A DNA stretch of 64,000 nucleotides from Limnephilus marmoratus (taxonomy: Eukaryota > Arthropoda > Insecta > Trichoptera > Limnephilidae): contig OU862908.1 in assembly GCA_917880885.1 (NCBI GenBank), positions 49,869,819-49,933,818 of the forward strand, written 5' to 3'. Within the stretch, counting starts at the first letter, position 1; each line of letters begins with the position of its first letter. Of the stretch, positions 10,498 to 22,089 are shown one piece after another. The position numbers were made by a program, and so were the translations under genes. The notes under the pieces were generated by a model that was not told the origin of the DNA, made no database searches, and was given only the letters and a program-made list of their open reading frames with translations.

Positions 10498-13385
10498 TAA
10501 AACTTTTTTTTTCATTAATTTCGAAAAAAAAAACCGTAGATACAATTACTCAACCCCCAAATCTTTCTTAGTTATAAATAGAATTACAATATTTTATATC
10601 AAAATTTTGAAAAACAAATAACTACTTTGATATAAATTTCAAGATATTTAATGAATTTTACGAATTTGTAAATATTTGTTTTTATCTTCGCCTGTAAAAA
10701 TGTTTTAAATTTTTTTGTGGCTTGATGGGTTTTATCAAACCGCAATCTATGCAATCTTTATGTAAATGATGAATACAAGCATTATCAATAATTATTGTTA
10801 CAATGGATGCTATAATAAGAAAATATCTACAAAAAAGAAAACGAATCCATTCATTAAATGTAAAAACGACTTATAGTTCTTGCATTATCAACAAATCTAA
10901 TTTATTCGTCATTATTACATATTTAAAAACTGTTGTAGTAAATAAACATGGCTTGGAAAATTGTGAAATTGGATACAAAAGTATTTTGAAAGTGGTTTGA
11001 ATTTTTTTAAACTAAGTTGTCAGTAATCATCTGTATATCAAGAAAATGATGATAAGTAATTTTCACAATTTTTATTTATTTTTAAACTCTTGGTGGTTTG
11101 GGAATTATTTAAAATATCTACTCGTAAAATAAAACTCTCTCTTTCAGGGTGTTACTTTTGCCTTTTTAAAGAACATTCCATTATCATTTATTTTTCGCAT
11201 TCATTTTAAAGAACATTTAATAACTAAAAAAAATAATAATCATGTGTTTGTACACTAGATGCATATACGCGTCAGGAGAAGGTACCAATCTAATATAAAT
11301 CTAGAAAAAACAGTTTAACATTTCAAAGGATTTGAATTTGCTTTTGAAGGCATTGGCCAACTTTCTATTTATAAGGCGAAACAGATGTCACGCGTATTAA
11401 TTATTTCTTATTCTACAAAGAACTGAGATATTGTAAAACTAAAATCATAGTTTCTGTTAAATATGGTCCACATTTTCAATAAAATAATAAAAAAAAAATT
11501 ATTGTATAAAAAAATTAACAGTTTTTATTACACAAATTATATATATTATACAAATTGAATTATATTTAGATTTATTTGTGTAGACCGGTAAATACTAGAG
11601 ATAATGTATAAATTACTATGTTGAAATTATATCGAAGTGCAGGGTTTCAGGTCGATTTCTCACTAATGACAAACTTAATATTTTTATAAATGTTTTTGAT
11701 GAAGGTTTTTGAAATGAAATTACCTCATATCTCATGTTTAATAAAAAAACTTTAAATTAATGAATCAATATTTTTCATTCAGACTTTTCAGAGTAATTTC
11801 AATACGTTTGCCACAACGCTAATATTATACAAGCGCTCGTTTCCGCAAGCAATTACAATATTTTTATTTTAATACAAACTAGCATAATCCTACATTAAAG
11901 TCAAAGGGTTTATTGCATACAAAATCGGTTCATCGCAAACTAATAAGTGCTTTATAAATATTTTTAATTTGATTTTTAACTAATCCAAAACAGTAAGCCG
12001 GCACTTATTTAAGCAATTATCTCTCCAGATTTGTTGCATAATTTCGAATTTATCAAGCTACCTAAAACGAGGCGATCTTAAATTTATGCTCTGTCACATA
12101 ATATTATTATTTTAGTTCCTTCACTTGCCTCACAGAGTAAATAAGACATATTGTTCTGAAAAGAAGATGATATGCTTTGGAAATAAATTTAATTTATAGC
12201 AAGATATCTTTTGGGTCGCTGTCTCAGAGCATCACATCCAAGTTCTAAATATCTAAATTTTTGTAGAACATTTTGAGGAGTTCCAAAGCGTCTAGATATT
12301 GAAGGTATTGTCTTGAAGCAGGTGTATTCGTGCCTGGAATCCGAAAAACTGTTAAAGAGTAACTCAATTTCTGTCTATAATCTTAACATTTTATCCATCA
12401 CTTTGCCTTCTCATATTTTCACGAAAACAAATAATAAAAATAAACGTTTTCGTCTCAATTTTCTGTTTAGTAAAATGGGAGCCAAAGAAATTATCGAAAT
12501 TTCATTGAGGAATATGTGATAAGTTAATATAACAGATGAATTAAGATTATTAAAAAAATTAATTGTTATCATTATCCGTGGCAATCGATACGAAATTCTA
12601 TGTTTTAAGTAAACTTAATATATCTGAAATGTAAACTTATCTCATTCATCTCAAAGAAATTTCCATAATTTTTTTGTCTCGCATTTTACTAAATTTACTT
12701 GATAAGTTGGTAGATGGAAAAAGTCTAATTACACCATTGCAAAAATTCATAAAAATAAAAATTAACGACTGCAAAAAGTCTCGTTATTGCAAGGTTTCCA
12801 GTTCTGAAAATAAAAAAATTACTTTATTATTATGGTTGCCTTGCTGAAAAGTCGCAGAATGAAATCTATTGTTTTGCACTAATAAGCCGTTTTCGAGTTA
12901 TTTTACACGAAAAAAGTGGGCTTTTTAAAAAAAATCTTTTTCGAGTTATTTTATACGCTAAAAAGTGGGTTTTTTATTAAAAACCTTTCAAATGAATCGG
13001 ACATGATACTGATATTGAAAATATGTTTTAGTAAGGAAAAATTATTGGACATCGAGTCATAAAGTTTAATTATGTTTAAAAGTCTTTGAAACTGATGACT
13101 AAATGCAATAATTTACTGCTATTTAAAAAGATTTTAAAAGCGTTATGCTAATATAAAGTTCAAAAAGTACAATGTTATAATGTAATCTTATACGGAAATT
13201 ATGAAAATGGCTTTAAAAATTAATTTTGTTCGAATTATCCACATTGTAATTTATTTAACAATATTAGCGTCAGCCGGTCATGATATCGGTCGGTGCGAGA
13301 TATCCTTCTCTCGCGGTACATGGATATGTCGTCACATTGGAAAAAAAAGTGAAAGTAATGTGTGTTGTGTTTTTTTCCATGCCAG
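10498..13385. other. Rest of TkR intron 2
   Basis: Very AT-rich. It contains a two-copy ~55-bp tandem duplication (TTTCGAGTTATTTTA...AGTGGG) at about 12889-12990. The frames at 10803-11000 and 12313-12519 are low-complexity, with no domain. Confidence 0.5.
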
Positions 13386-13534
13386 TTCCAAGCAGCCCTT
13401 CTGCAGAGGTGGAACCTCCCCCACTTCATGTGCGCCTTCTGCCCCTTCGTACAGGTGTTAAGCGTGAACGTGTCTGTCTTCACTCTGACTGCGATATCAG
13501 TGGACAGACATAGAGCCATCCTTAACCCCCTCAG
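13386..13534 (+). CDS. TkR99D: TkR coding exon 3: ECL1, TM3 and DRH motif
   Basis: The acceptor TTTTTTCCATGCCAG ends at 13385 and the donor CAG-GTAAGA is at 13535. The exon starts FQAALLQRWNLP: the ECL1 Trp, then FMCAF with the TM3 disulphide Cys, then FTLTAISVDRHRAILNPL. It runs from residue 119 to 167 plus two bases (AG) that complete a Ser codon with exon 4. It follows exon 2 in phase 0. Confidence 0.92.
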
Positions 13535-13930
13535 GTAAGATATAATAATAATTATTGAATAACTGCGTTATTATTTTCGGCAGTAAAATTTTAACAGTAT
13601 TTTTCAACACATGTGCAGAATTAATTCGTTCGAAAAGTGTGGAATTGGATATGATGAGTATCATGACCAATTTACATACTCTCTCTTCCTTTCTTAAATA
13701 ACCTTTTAAAATGTGCGTTTTACCTTTCTCTAAAAAATAAGTCATCGTGACACCAATTTATTTTTCGTCGGGAAGAAAAAAGAAAAAAATGCATGTTTCG
13801 TAAAACTCATTAATAGTAAAATCATGAAAAAATATTGTTATTAAGTCGATTTATGGTGCATACGTATTAATATGCATTAATCAATTAATATTTATTATTT
13901 TATATTAATTGATTTAATAACAATGGGTAC
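13535..13930. other. Start of TkR intron 3, no feature recognised
   Basis: AT-rich intron up to the jockey insertion. The minus-strand frame 13497-13745 runs across the exon 3 boundary and is a shadow. Confidence 0.5.
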
Positions 13931-16451
13931 TGAACACTTAAGCGATACTATTGATGACCTCTTGCCCCGCTACCCTACGGCAGAGTTTGTGGTCCTGGGG
14001 GACTTCAATGTTCATAACGAACCTTGGTTGAAGTTCTCAGGATCAACAGACTCGGCTGGACGCCAAGCGGAATCCTTTGCCCTTTGCTACGGATTGGAAC
14101 AAATGGTTCAGGAGCCTACAAGGGTTCCTGATGTCCAGACTCACCGTTCCAATCTGTTAGATCTATTTTTAACTACTGTGCCACACGGTTACAGGATTGA
14201 AGTCACAGCGCCTTTAGGATCGTCCGACCACTGCCTGGTGACGACATCAATCCCTGTAAACTTCAGACCACCAAACGAGAGGCTGAAGAGAAAAGTGTGG
14301 CACTATAGGTCAGCAGATTGGTTCGGTCTGCGGGCACATTTTAATGCTTTTCCGTGGTCAGCTGTCTGTTTTCGGACTTCGGATCCCTCAAGATGTGCCC
14401 AGGAAATTGGTGAAGTCATCACATCCGCGATGGATGGCTTCATCCATTCTACTGTTAAGGAAACTGGTGTGGGCTCAAAGCCGTGGTTCAGTCGACAATG
14501 CGCTGAAGCAGTGCGACGAAAAAACGCGGCTTACCGAGCCTACAACACATCTAGAACATCCGAAGACAGAACAGCTTACAACAAAATGGCAAAGGAAACC
14601 AAGAGAATCATAAATAGGTCGAAATTGGAGCACGACCTGCAGATCAGCAGAAAGCTGGCTGCATGCCCGCATGGCAGCAGGCAATTCTGGTCGCTTGCGA
14701 GCTCAATAGGTCGCAATTTCTGCAAATCCAGTTTGCCACCTCTCACCAGACCTGACGGCTCACTAGCAAACACCGCCACCGAAAAGGCAAACTTATTAGG
14801 TAAAATGTTTGCGGATAACTCAACCCTCGATGACCAAGGTGCTGTCCCGACGTCGGTTCCTCACTGCGGTTTTCGTATGAAAAAGCTGAGGATTCGGCAT
14901 CGGGAAGTACTCCACGTTTTACGAGGGCTTGATGTTAATAAAGCTAGTGGGCCTGACGGAATACCTGCCCTGGTACTGCAGAGGTGCGCTGCAGAAATAG
15001 CTCCAATTTTGACGAAGCTTTTTAAATTGTCCCTGAAGACTGGCTCTGTGCCCTCTGGTTGGAAAAAAGCGGTTATCCATCCTATTCCAAAGAAGGGTGA
15101 CCGCTCCAACCCGGCCAACTACCGCCCCATAGCGATCACATCAGTTCTGTCTAAGGTGATGGAACGTGTGATCAACGACAAACTGCTCACATACCTCGAG
15201 AAGAACAAAATTATTAACGACCGTCAATACGGATTCCGGCGGAACCGCTCGTGCGGTGATCTTCTCGCGTATGTGACGCATGTTTGGGGGCGATGCCTGG
15301 AACGTTTCGGTGAGACCCAAACGGTTGCACTGGACATCTCCAAGGCCTTTGACCGGGTTTGGCACCGAGGACTTGTCAACAAACTGCATTCTTACGGACT
15401 TCCCGCATCCTTGTGTATGTGGATTGCCGACTTCTTGAGGGAGAGGTCGATTCAGACGGTAGTCGATGGTTTCACTTCTTCCTCACACTCGATAAATGCT
15501 GGCGTCCCGCAGGGATCGGTTCTGTCTCCGACTTTGTTTTTGTTGCACATCAACGACCTTTTGTCATGTGCACCAATTCACTGTTACGCGGATGACAGTA
15601 CAGTTCATGATAGCTTTTTGTTTGACAAGCCCCCAAAGGGCTCACAAACTCCAACAGCTCGTAGGGCTTTGAAGCAAAGAATGGACGGTTACCTCGAGAG
15701 TGTTTTCTCTTGGGGTAAAAATAATCTCGTTGAATTTAATGTTTCAAAGACCCAATCTTGTCTGATTACGTCTAAAAGGGATCGAAATGAAAATCTAGTC
15801 TCTTTCAACGGAAGCAATCTTCCGAACAGGCCCTCCATTGATATGCTTGGTGTAACCCTAAGTGACCAGCTCAGGTATGGGGGCTCCATCGAAGCCAGAG
15901 TAAAGTTAGCCTCCCAAAAACTGGGCGTACTGTACAGGGCCCGCAGATACTTTAATAGTACACAACTGCTAACCTTGTACAAATCACAAGTACGCCCCAC
16001 GGTTGAATTTGGCAGCCATCTCTGGTCTGGAGCTCCAAAATACCTGAAAAATACCCTCGACTCTGTGCAGAAACGGGCGGTCCGTTTGATAGATTCTCCC
16101 ATCTTAACAGACGGATTGCAATCTTTAGAGCACAGGCGTCGGGTGGGAATGCTATCCTTGTTCTACCGGTATTACAATGGAAGATGCTCTGAAGAACTAG
16201 CATCATTGATCCCTTCGGCACCGGTGCATAGTCGGGAAACACGCCAAACGCGTGCCCAACATTTGTACACGGTTGACATTTGTCACATGAGAACGGGTCG
16301 TTTCTTCGACTCGTTCTTGTGTTCAACAGCTCGGCTGTGGAATGATTTGCCGGCCTCTGTGTTTCCTCCTTCCTACAACATGGGTCTCTTCAAGACCAAT
16401 GTTCATTCCTTCCTCTCCTCAAAAAGACTCTCCACACAGCATCCCAGATGA
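13923..16451 (+). CDS. Jockey-clade LINE ORF2: endonuclease (partial) and reverse transcriptase, intact
   Basis: 842 codons without a stop. Residues 1-115 are the C-terminal half of an APE-type endonuclease, with GDFN at 26-29 and SDH at 101-103; the N-terminal half with its catalytic residues is gone. The RT follows: NYRPIAI; SKAFDRVW with the catalytic Asp at 477; GVPQGS at 527-532; YADD at 555-558. The tail includes LGVLYRARRYF and LWNDLP. The enzyme nicks target DNA and primes cDNA from LINE RNA. The element is 5'-truncated: the first codons (ATGGGTACT) look like flanking DNA that happens to supply an ATG, and element homology seems to start about 13931. The intact frame and long poly-A suggest a recent insertion, in the same sense as the host gene and within its third intron. 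Confidence 0.9.
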   Translation: MGTEHLSDTIDDLLPRYPTAEFVVLGDFNVHNEPWLKFSGSTDSAGRQAESFALCYGLEQMVQEPTRVPDVQTHRSNLLDLFLTTVPHGYRIEVTAPLGSSDHCLVTTSIPVNFRPPNERLKRKVWHYRSADWFGLRAHFNAFPWSAVCFRTSDPSRCAQEIGEVITSAMDGFIHSTVKETGVGSKPWFSRQCAEAVRRKNAAYRAYNTSRTSEDRTAYNKMAKETKRIINRSKLEHDLQISRKLAACPHGSRQFWSLASSIGRNFCKSSLPPLTRPDGSLANTATEKANLLGKMFADNSTLDDQGAVPTSVPHCGFRMKKLRIRHREVLHVLRGLDVNKASGPDGIPALVLQRCAAEIAPILTKLFKLSLKTGSVPSGWKKAVIHPIPKKGDRSNPANYRPIAITSVLSKVMERVINDKLLTYLEKNKIINDRQYGFRRNRSCGDLLAYVTHVWGRCLERFGETQTVALDISKAFDRVWHRGLVNKLHSYGLPASLCMWIADFLRERSIQTVVDGFTSSSHSINAGVPQGSVLSPTLFLLHINDLLSCAPIHCYADDSTVHDSFLFDKPPKGSQTPTARRALKQRMDGYLESVFSWGKNNLVEFNVSKTQSCLITSKRDRNENLVSFNGSNLPNRPSIDMLGVTLSDQLRYGGSIEARVKLASQKLGVLYRARRYFNSTQLLTLYKSQVRPTVEFGSHLWSGAPKYLKNTLDSVQKRAVRLIDSPILTDGLQSLEHRRRVGMLSLFYRYYNGRCSEELASLIPSAPVHSRETRQTRAQHLYTVDICHMRTGRFFDSFLCSTARLWNDLPASVFPPSYNMGLFKTNVHSFLSSKRLSTQHPR

Positions 16452-16502
16452 CATAGGCCCTGAGGGAAATTATTTTCCTCAGGGCCTCCTGTGTGGAGTT
16501 AA

Positions 16503-16533
<31 letters not shown>
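13931..16533 (+). mobile_element. Jockey-type LINE, 5'-truncated, poly-A tail
   Basis: It holds the ORF ending at 16451, about 55 bp of further 3' sequence, and a run of A at 16507-16533. A clear target duplication is not visible. Four more copies of the 3' end lie in the window (2264-2675, 10205-10290, 40840-41099 minus, 57763-58555), so this family has been repeatedly active here. Confidence 0.85.
16430..16498 (+). promoter_or_regulatory. Two-level stem-loop at the jockey 3' end
   Basis: The outer stem pairs CTCCACACAG (16430-16439) with CTGTGTGGAG (16489-16498). The inner stem pairs GGCCCTGAGG (16456-16465) with CCTCAGGGCC (16477-16486) and can extend over GAAA/TTTT to a TTA loop. It spans the stop codon and precedes poly-A. 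Position and recurrence suggest the RNA feature recognised by the LINE's RT; that role is inference. Confidence 0.7.
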
Positions 16534-16564
16534 CTGAATTTAAAAATGACCATATTTTTTTTTG

Positions 16565-17560
16565 GCAAATTTTTGGATATACTATTGATCTACAAAATAC
16601 TTTTGACGCTATTGATCGGAAAGTTTTGGGTTTGAAAAAAAAATAATGTCTGAAACAACGCTGACACAATTAGACAAACACAAATCAAGAGCAGAGCAGC
16701 ATGTGGAAAGTTGGTGGAAAGCTAGTAAGTCTCTTCCAATAAATTATGGAGTTCCCCAGGGAAGTGTCCAAAACCATTATTATTTCTAATCAACATAAAT
16801 GAAATTTCTGCCCTTCCCATCAAAGGAAATATAGTAAAATTAGCTGATGACATCTCACGAAAATAACTGATGACGTTTCATGAAAATAACTGGAATGATA
16901 ACTTCAAAGAAGCTGAATATGTGCTCATTTTTGTAAAAATGGTTAAAAACCAACTTACTTGAAATTTGTCACATTAAATTTAACACACGCCGAAGCAATT
17001 TTTCTAAGGGTAGTGCCCGATTATGACACATACCTACAGAAAATATATATTTTTTTGGTAAAGCAATAAACTAAAATCTTAGGTGGTACCTTCACACAAA
17101 TGGTATTATAAAAAAACTTTTAAAATTAACATGATGCTTTAAAAATATTCGGAATATTTAATCTCAAAATGATACTTAAAAACTTTACTATGCTCTACAT
17201 ACGTCACTCTTGCCTCGAATATAAAAACTTGGATGCGGTCTCAAATCACAAGAAGCTAAAAAGCACAAAAAGAGTATCATGAATGCCATCCTTAAAGATA
17301 TTAAAATTTCTATGTAAAGAATGTTTTAATCAAAATTTGGAAAATCGAAAAAGTTAAAAAAACACACTTTCATTATAGAAGGGCTAACCAGAATGACATT
17401 ATGTATCAGCCAAATTTAAAACTGATTTTGGACAAAGGTACCACAGATACTTCTCTACCTCCACTAAACTCTATAATTCACTTCCAAGATTGATACAGCA
17501 AACGGGCAATGCAAATGATTGCATTATTTAAAAAAAATCTCTCAAAAATGCCAATAATAG
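16565..17560 (+). pseudogene. Degenerate non-LTR reverse transcriptase
   Basis: In shifting frames one reads IDLQNTFDAIDRKVL (RT block A), NYGVPQGSV and LLFLINMNEIS (block B), and KLADDI (decayed YADD), then a tail with SLLPRI-like and LNSIIHFQ text. Many stops and frameshifts. It is distinct from the jockey family immediately upstream, which ends in its own poly-A at 16533, and is much older. Confidence 0.65.
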
Positions 17561-19667
17561 CTAATGATAAATATAAAAGATAATAATTATAAATGCATGG
17601 AATACTTTAGACAAGCAAGCAACACTACCTTAGAGCATAAAAAGAAGTATCAATCCAAAATTAATGTTCCGTAAAATCACTGGCGTAGATCCGAAAAATG
17701 CAGTGGAATCGTAATCATAATGGTTTTAAGTTCAAATATAAGTTTCTTCTGGGATAGGGTCTACGAATATCTAGGATTCATAAATTTCCATGGTTGATTT
17801 GAACACACATTTTCAAATAACTACAACAATAATTTATTCCAAAGAGACAATGCTTTTTCAGAAATCGATGTATTCAAAATTTGAATAGAACAAAAATTTA
17901 TTGATTCATCAACAACAGTTCCCAAAATCTGAACTTAATATATATTTATGTGGTACTTACCTCGTTCATCACTGTAAAAAATGAACATCTACATAAATGA
18001 ATTACCTTGTACATCGTAGAAATTTTGCTTTAATTTTTTAACCTACTGTTTATATTGAGAAGTTCCAAAAAATATTTTTATCTGGTCTTCTTATTATTCG
18101 TTTACTGGCAGGTAAAAGGGAAAATTTATATAATTAATTTACCTCTTCATCGTACATTTATGTCGGAATTTATTTATGTCAGAAGAAGCATTAAGTTCCA
18201 ATGGAATCTACTAAAATATTTATCAAAGTACCTACTCCATAAAATAGGCGAGAGGTTTTGGGGCACTTTGGAAGAAAGAGCTTAAATTAAGATTTTTATG
18301 GGGAACCCTTCAACTTTAAGTAGTAATTATAATATAAATGTAAAAATATCTTAACACCAAGTTAAAGCAAAGGGCGCAATGTCAGCAATTATAAAATTAA
18401 CTTTTCCGTGTTTTATTGTAACATATTCAAAATTTCTCAGTAAAATATTTGCGTTTGACTAAAATTAATTAACTTGTGTTCGCAAAAATCTTCATTTACG
18501 ATTCTTATTAATGAACGCTTAGGTATAATTCTAAGGGAATATCGCTAAGGTGATGCGAAAAGATTAACTAAGATAATTACAAATACGAGCTTAAACTGAT
18601 TGTTTCCAAAGTAAAATATGTAGTAGTTACCTGCGAAAAGTCACGTACGCACTGCGAATTTATAAATCAACAAAGAACTATTAGAGCGTATATTGTATGT
18701 CTCGTTATAAACATTTAAAATTTTGGGCTAGACAGCGGATAAGTAAACATAAAAACGGAGACATCATAAGAAAATAAGAGCCTCTTTTGAGATAGCTAGA
18801 AGCAAGCTTTTCAACAGTAAGTGAACTGAAAATAAATTTTAAAATAAAAACGGTTCAAGCTAGCTTCAAAAACAAGTTCAATGATTCCTAAATTCTTCTC
18901 TAATTAACAAAGAAATTCTGGTAACCTATCAAACTGATTTTAAGTTAACTTTAACCTCTGACAACCTTAGATAGTTTGACGGTTGTTAGTCTGCAACGAT
19001 TTGCCCACATAATTTTGGGTAGGTGCTGAATACATACCTAACTTACGTATAATTCGGGGAAGGCGGATGAATAGTGGTCTAATGTTGTATGATACACTTA
19101 ATAACTTCCCATTTAGTATGCTGGTACTAAGGAAATACTGAATAGGTCTTAGTTTTAGTTTGCAGGTTAAAGAAAGGCTTGATGATAGCCCATATATGAA
19201 AAAGTCAAAATACGCATCGCCATTTGATGAACAACATTTTTATTATTTTCCACCCCTATATTGGGTGGATACTGCGCTTTGAAAATGTTATATTATTATT
19301 ATTTTTCTAATACCAAATTAAAATAAGGTCAAAAAGAAACATGTTCAATTAAAATTGAAAATAAAAGTAATGACGTTAATTTAACAAGGAAAAACAATCC
19401 AGTGGAAAGTTTCATGCATTTAAAATATTTTTACAAACGAATCCTTTTATTTGTGATTCAAAAACAAAGAATATCTGTCCATTAAATTAAATTTAATATT
19501 TTTAAAGCGAAAAATGTATATTGCAGAAACAATCAATACTCTGGTACAGCGATAATTTTTTAAGTAATGTTTTATAGTTGGTAGGTACCGATGATATGTT
19601 ACTTTGTAATGTCTTATTAATGGAACGTATAATTAGTAATTACCGGGTGATGTGCATAGTATGTTGG
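17561..19667. other. Unassigned intron 3 DNA
   Basis: AT-rich, no repeat partner or domain found. The frame 18055-18285 is hydrophobic low-complexity translation and not a gene I can support. Confidence 0.45.
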
Positions 19668-21439
19668 TTAAGGTGGTCCAGGCCTATAAAGTATTTTTTT
19701 TTCAAATATAGATTTAGCCACACACTTTATTTGTTTACACCTATCATTCCTATTATGTGTAAAAAATTTCAGCCCCCTATCTTATATACAAGGGAGTGCT
19801 CATCGAATTAGAGGTTTCTGACAAAAGTTCTGGATTTTAAGTAAAACATGTAATTTAAGGTTGATTAATATTCAAGTATTTTAGTCAAATAAGTATAAAA
19901 CCTATTTAAATTTAAACAAAATTTGGTAACAAAGCAATAATTAACATAATATTAGTCGCAATCTTTCAAAACTATGTTTGTTAACTCCTTTTTGAACGTT
20001 TCAGTAAGAAAATTATTCTGTTTTGTTAAATGATGTGAAGTAAAAATTGTTTTTCTTCCTCATTCTTACTGAGTATCGTGTTGTAATCTTCAAATAGTTT
20101 AACACCTCTCTCCGCTGTATCATTAACACCACACCAAATTTTTGACTCAGCTTTTGCCTTGAAGGTAATCAACATTGTTATTTCAAGTCTCAGGAGGTAA
20201 TTACAAGAAAGAGTCCTTGATATCAAGAACTAAGAGCGTTTTCAACGTTCTTTGTGTTGCAAAAGCTTCTAATGTAACCTCTGAGGCAAGCTTAGCAAAA
20301 TCACCTCGTACTGAACGATTACCGCCATCAGAATTTATTTTTTGAACAATGACCTGTTTCTCAACATCAGACAGCTTCTCAGAAAACAAGGTAAATGCGA
20401 CTAGTTCATCCGACAAATACCATAAGTGACGCTCTAAGATACCCCTAGCTGCTATACTGATTTCGGAATCAATGGCTTCGTACAATTTTAAGCTATTCGG
20501 TGCATCTGTTGCCAAAGACGCTTCGATTCAAACTTTGGTGTAGATGATAACTAACAAATCGAACAATTTGTTTTTTTTTTTTATTTTATTAGTTTTAATC
20601 TTGTTACTATTAAGCGCACTGGTAACGTATTGTGTAAATATGTCACTTCTAGTCAGCTCAACGCACTACAAACTCATCTTTGGACTTATCCTCTAATATG
20701 CTAGCATTACTAGAAGTGCTACTGAAGCTGCACTCAAGTTCTAACTCTTGTCTCGACACCACCGAAGATGAAGAATTACTTTTAGCAGCCATTTCTTTCA
20801 ATTCTTCAGATCTTTGTTTCCGTTTTAGAGAGCTATCTTTGACCTTTTCTAGTTTTTTGTCGATTGAGGTCATAATCATCTTACGTTCTCATCTTTGATC
20901 GATGAGAAACGCTCTGTCTTTCGCAATTTTTATCAAATTTAAAGCGCTTGCATGGGCAATGTCAAAAAGTTTGTCTAGTTCTCTTTTAAACAAATACTCT
21001 CCCTTTTTTGTGCTTCAGAATTTCTTCCTCTATTTTTATTCAATGGCAGCAAGTTCTTAAGAAACTTAATCAGTTTATCAGTGCAGCGATTTTTTTGTCT
21101 GGTCGGAATACTAGATTTACTCCATTCTTTTATAAGTTCTTGAATAAGTAAATGCGCGTCTACTAAATAAGTATCAAATACTGTTCAAATTTGTCTATAA
21201 AACTCTTCAGTAGTTTATTTTAATATTTATTTAATATTTTAACACACGAAACTGGCCTGTAGCAAAAAGTAAAAATTAAGCATTTTACACAAAAAATTCA
21301 AAAACAACACCCGATTGAGCACCCCTTTCTACTTGAGCTATCTCGCTGAAATTTGACTATGTTATTTCTATGAATACGTGTAACAAATTCACGGGGTGGC
21401 CAAATGAAAAATAATTTAAAAAAATTTGGACCACCTTAA
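19668..21439 (-). mobile_element. TTAA-flanked DNA transposon with long inverted repeats (unclassified)
   Basis: Left end TTAAGGTGGTCCA (19668) and the complement of the right end (21439) share those 13 bases exactly. Weaker pairing continues for about 140 bp: TTTRGCCAC, ATTTGTT, AAATTTCAGC and GTGCTCA-TCG occur in the same order in both. TTAA at each end may be the target duplication (piggyBac- or Kolobok-like target). The repeats enclose the minus-strand coding remnants at 20026-21183, so those belong to the element. Total 1772 bp, with an internal deletion. Confidence 0.7.
20026..21183 (-). pseudogene. Broken transposon protein of an orphan 'LFDIAH ... NDTAERGVKL' family
   Basis: On the minus strand, in order: VFDTYLVDAHLLIQELIKEW, LNKNRGRNSEAQKRE, a frameshift, KRELDKLFDIAHASALNLIK, DRAFLIDQR, a stop, a lysine-rich region ending about 20658, then PNSLKLYEAI, GILERHLWYLSDELVAFTLF, and finally VNDTAERGVKLFEDYNTILS with NEEEKQFLL. 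I recall uncharacterised multi-copy animal proteins having LFDIAHADAL near the N-terminus, a middle block with DTTASNTGRLNGAC, and NDTAERGVKL near the end. The middle block is missing here. The enclosing inverted repeats suggest the family is a transposase, but no catalytic triad is seen. Recall is unverified. Confidence 0.6.
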
Positions 21440-22089
21440 TGTAGGTGTGGGTGTTTGTGTAAGTATGTTTTAGGTGTGAGAAGTGGTGATCTGTGAAGCC
21501 ATATGGATATGCATTAAACAGTTTATATCTTTGACATGATGCCCCTTTTAAATTTGGGCAATAAATCCGAGAAAATATGGATGTTAGAGTTTAGGTAAAT
21601 ATTATTGAATGTATGAACACCACCGTTATTTGTTGAATTAGTTGCTGCATTTGTTTTGCAATTAAGCGTGTGGAATAGTATTGTATGGCGTATATGTCTT
21701 AGAGATATATTAAAGTTAATTGAGGATAGAAGTTCGGTTAAAATTTAATGATTATTGTCAGCAGAGTGGCCTACCTCTCTAGCCGTGATCGAACTGAGTG
21801 GAGATTAACAAAAATGAGATAGAATAATAAATAAAAGATAGAATTAATGAGATATAATAATAAATAAAAGCCTTGATATAATAATAAATAAATTACACAA
21901 GTAGTGAAAACAAACCCGTGAAGATGGAGCAAGCGCTTGATCTGCATGACTTCATAAGAAATAGTAAAAAAATATAACGGACCTGCTACCAAGACTGCAA
22001 AATAAAATGAAAACACTCTCCAAAGAGACATAGTTAAAAATTTTAAAAGAGACGACAAAGCAATGGAAATGAATTCGCGTATTGCGTTC
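21440..22089. other. No feature recognised
   Basis: AT-rich DNA between the TTAA transposon and the gag-like remnant, with GATATAATAATAAATAAA repeats near 21820-21890. Confidence 0.45.

Noticed and set aside
13235..13519. Open frames on both strands around TkR exon 3
   Set aside because: Exon 3 explains the composition; splice sites and homology fix the true frame.
15689..16102. Minus-strand open frame of 137 codons (and 15952-16326)
   Set aside because: They are antisense to the LINE ORF, with no motif of their own; shadow frames.
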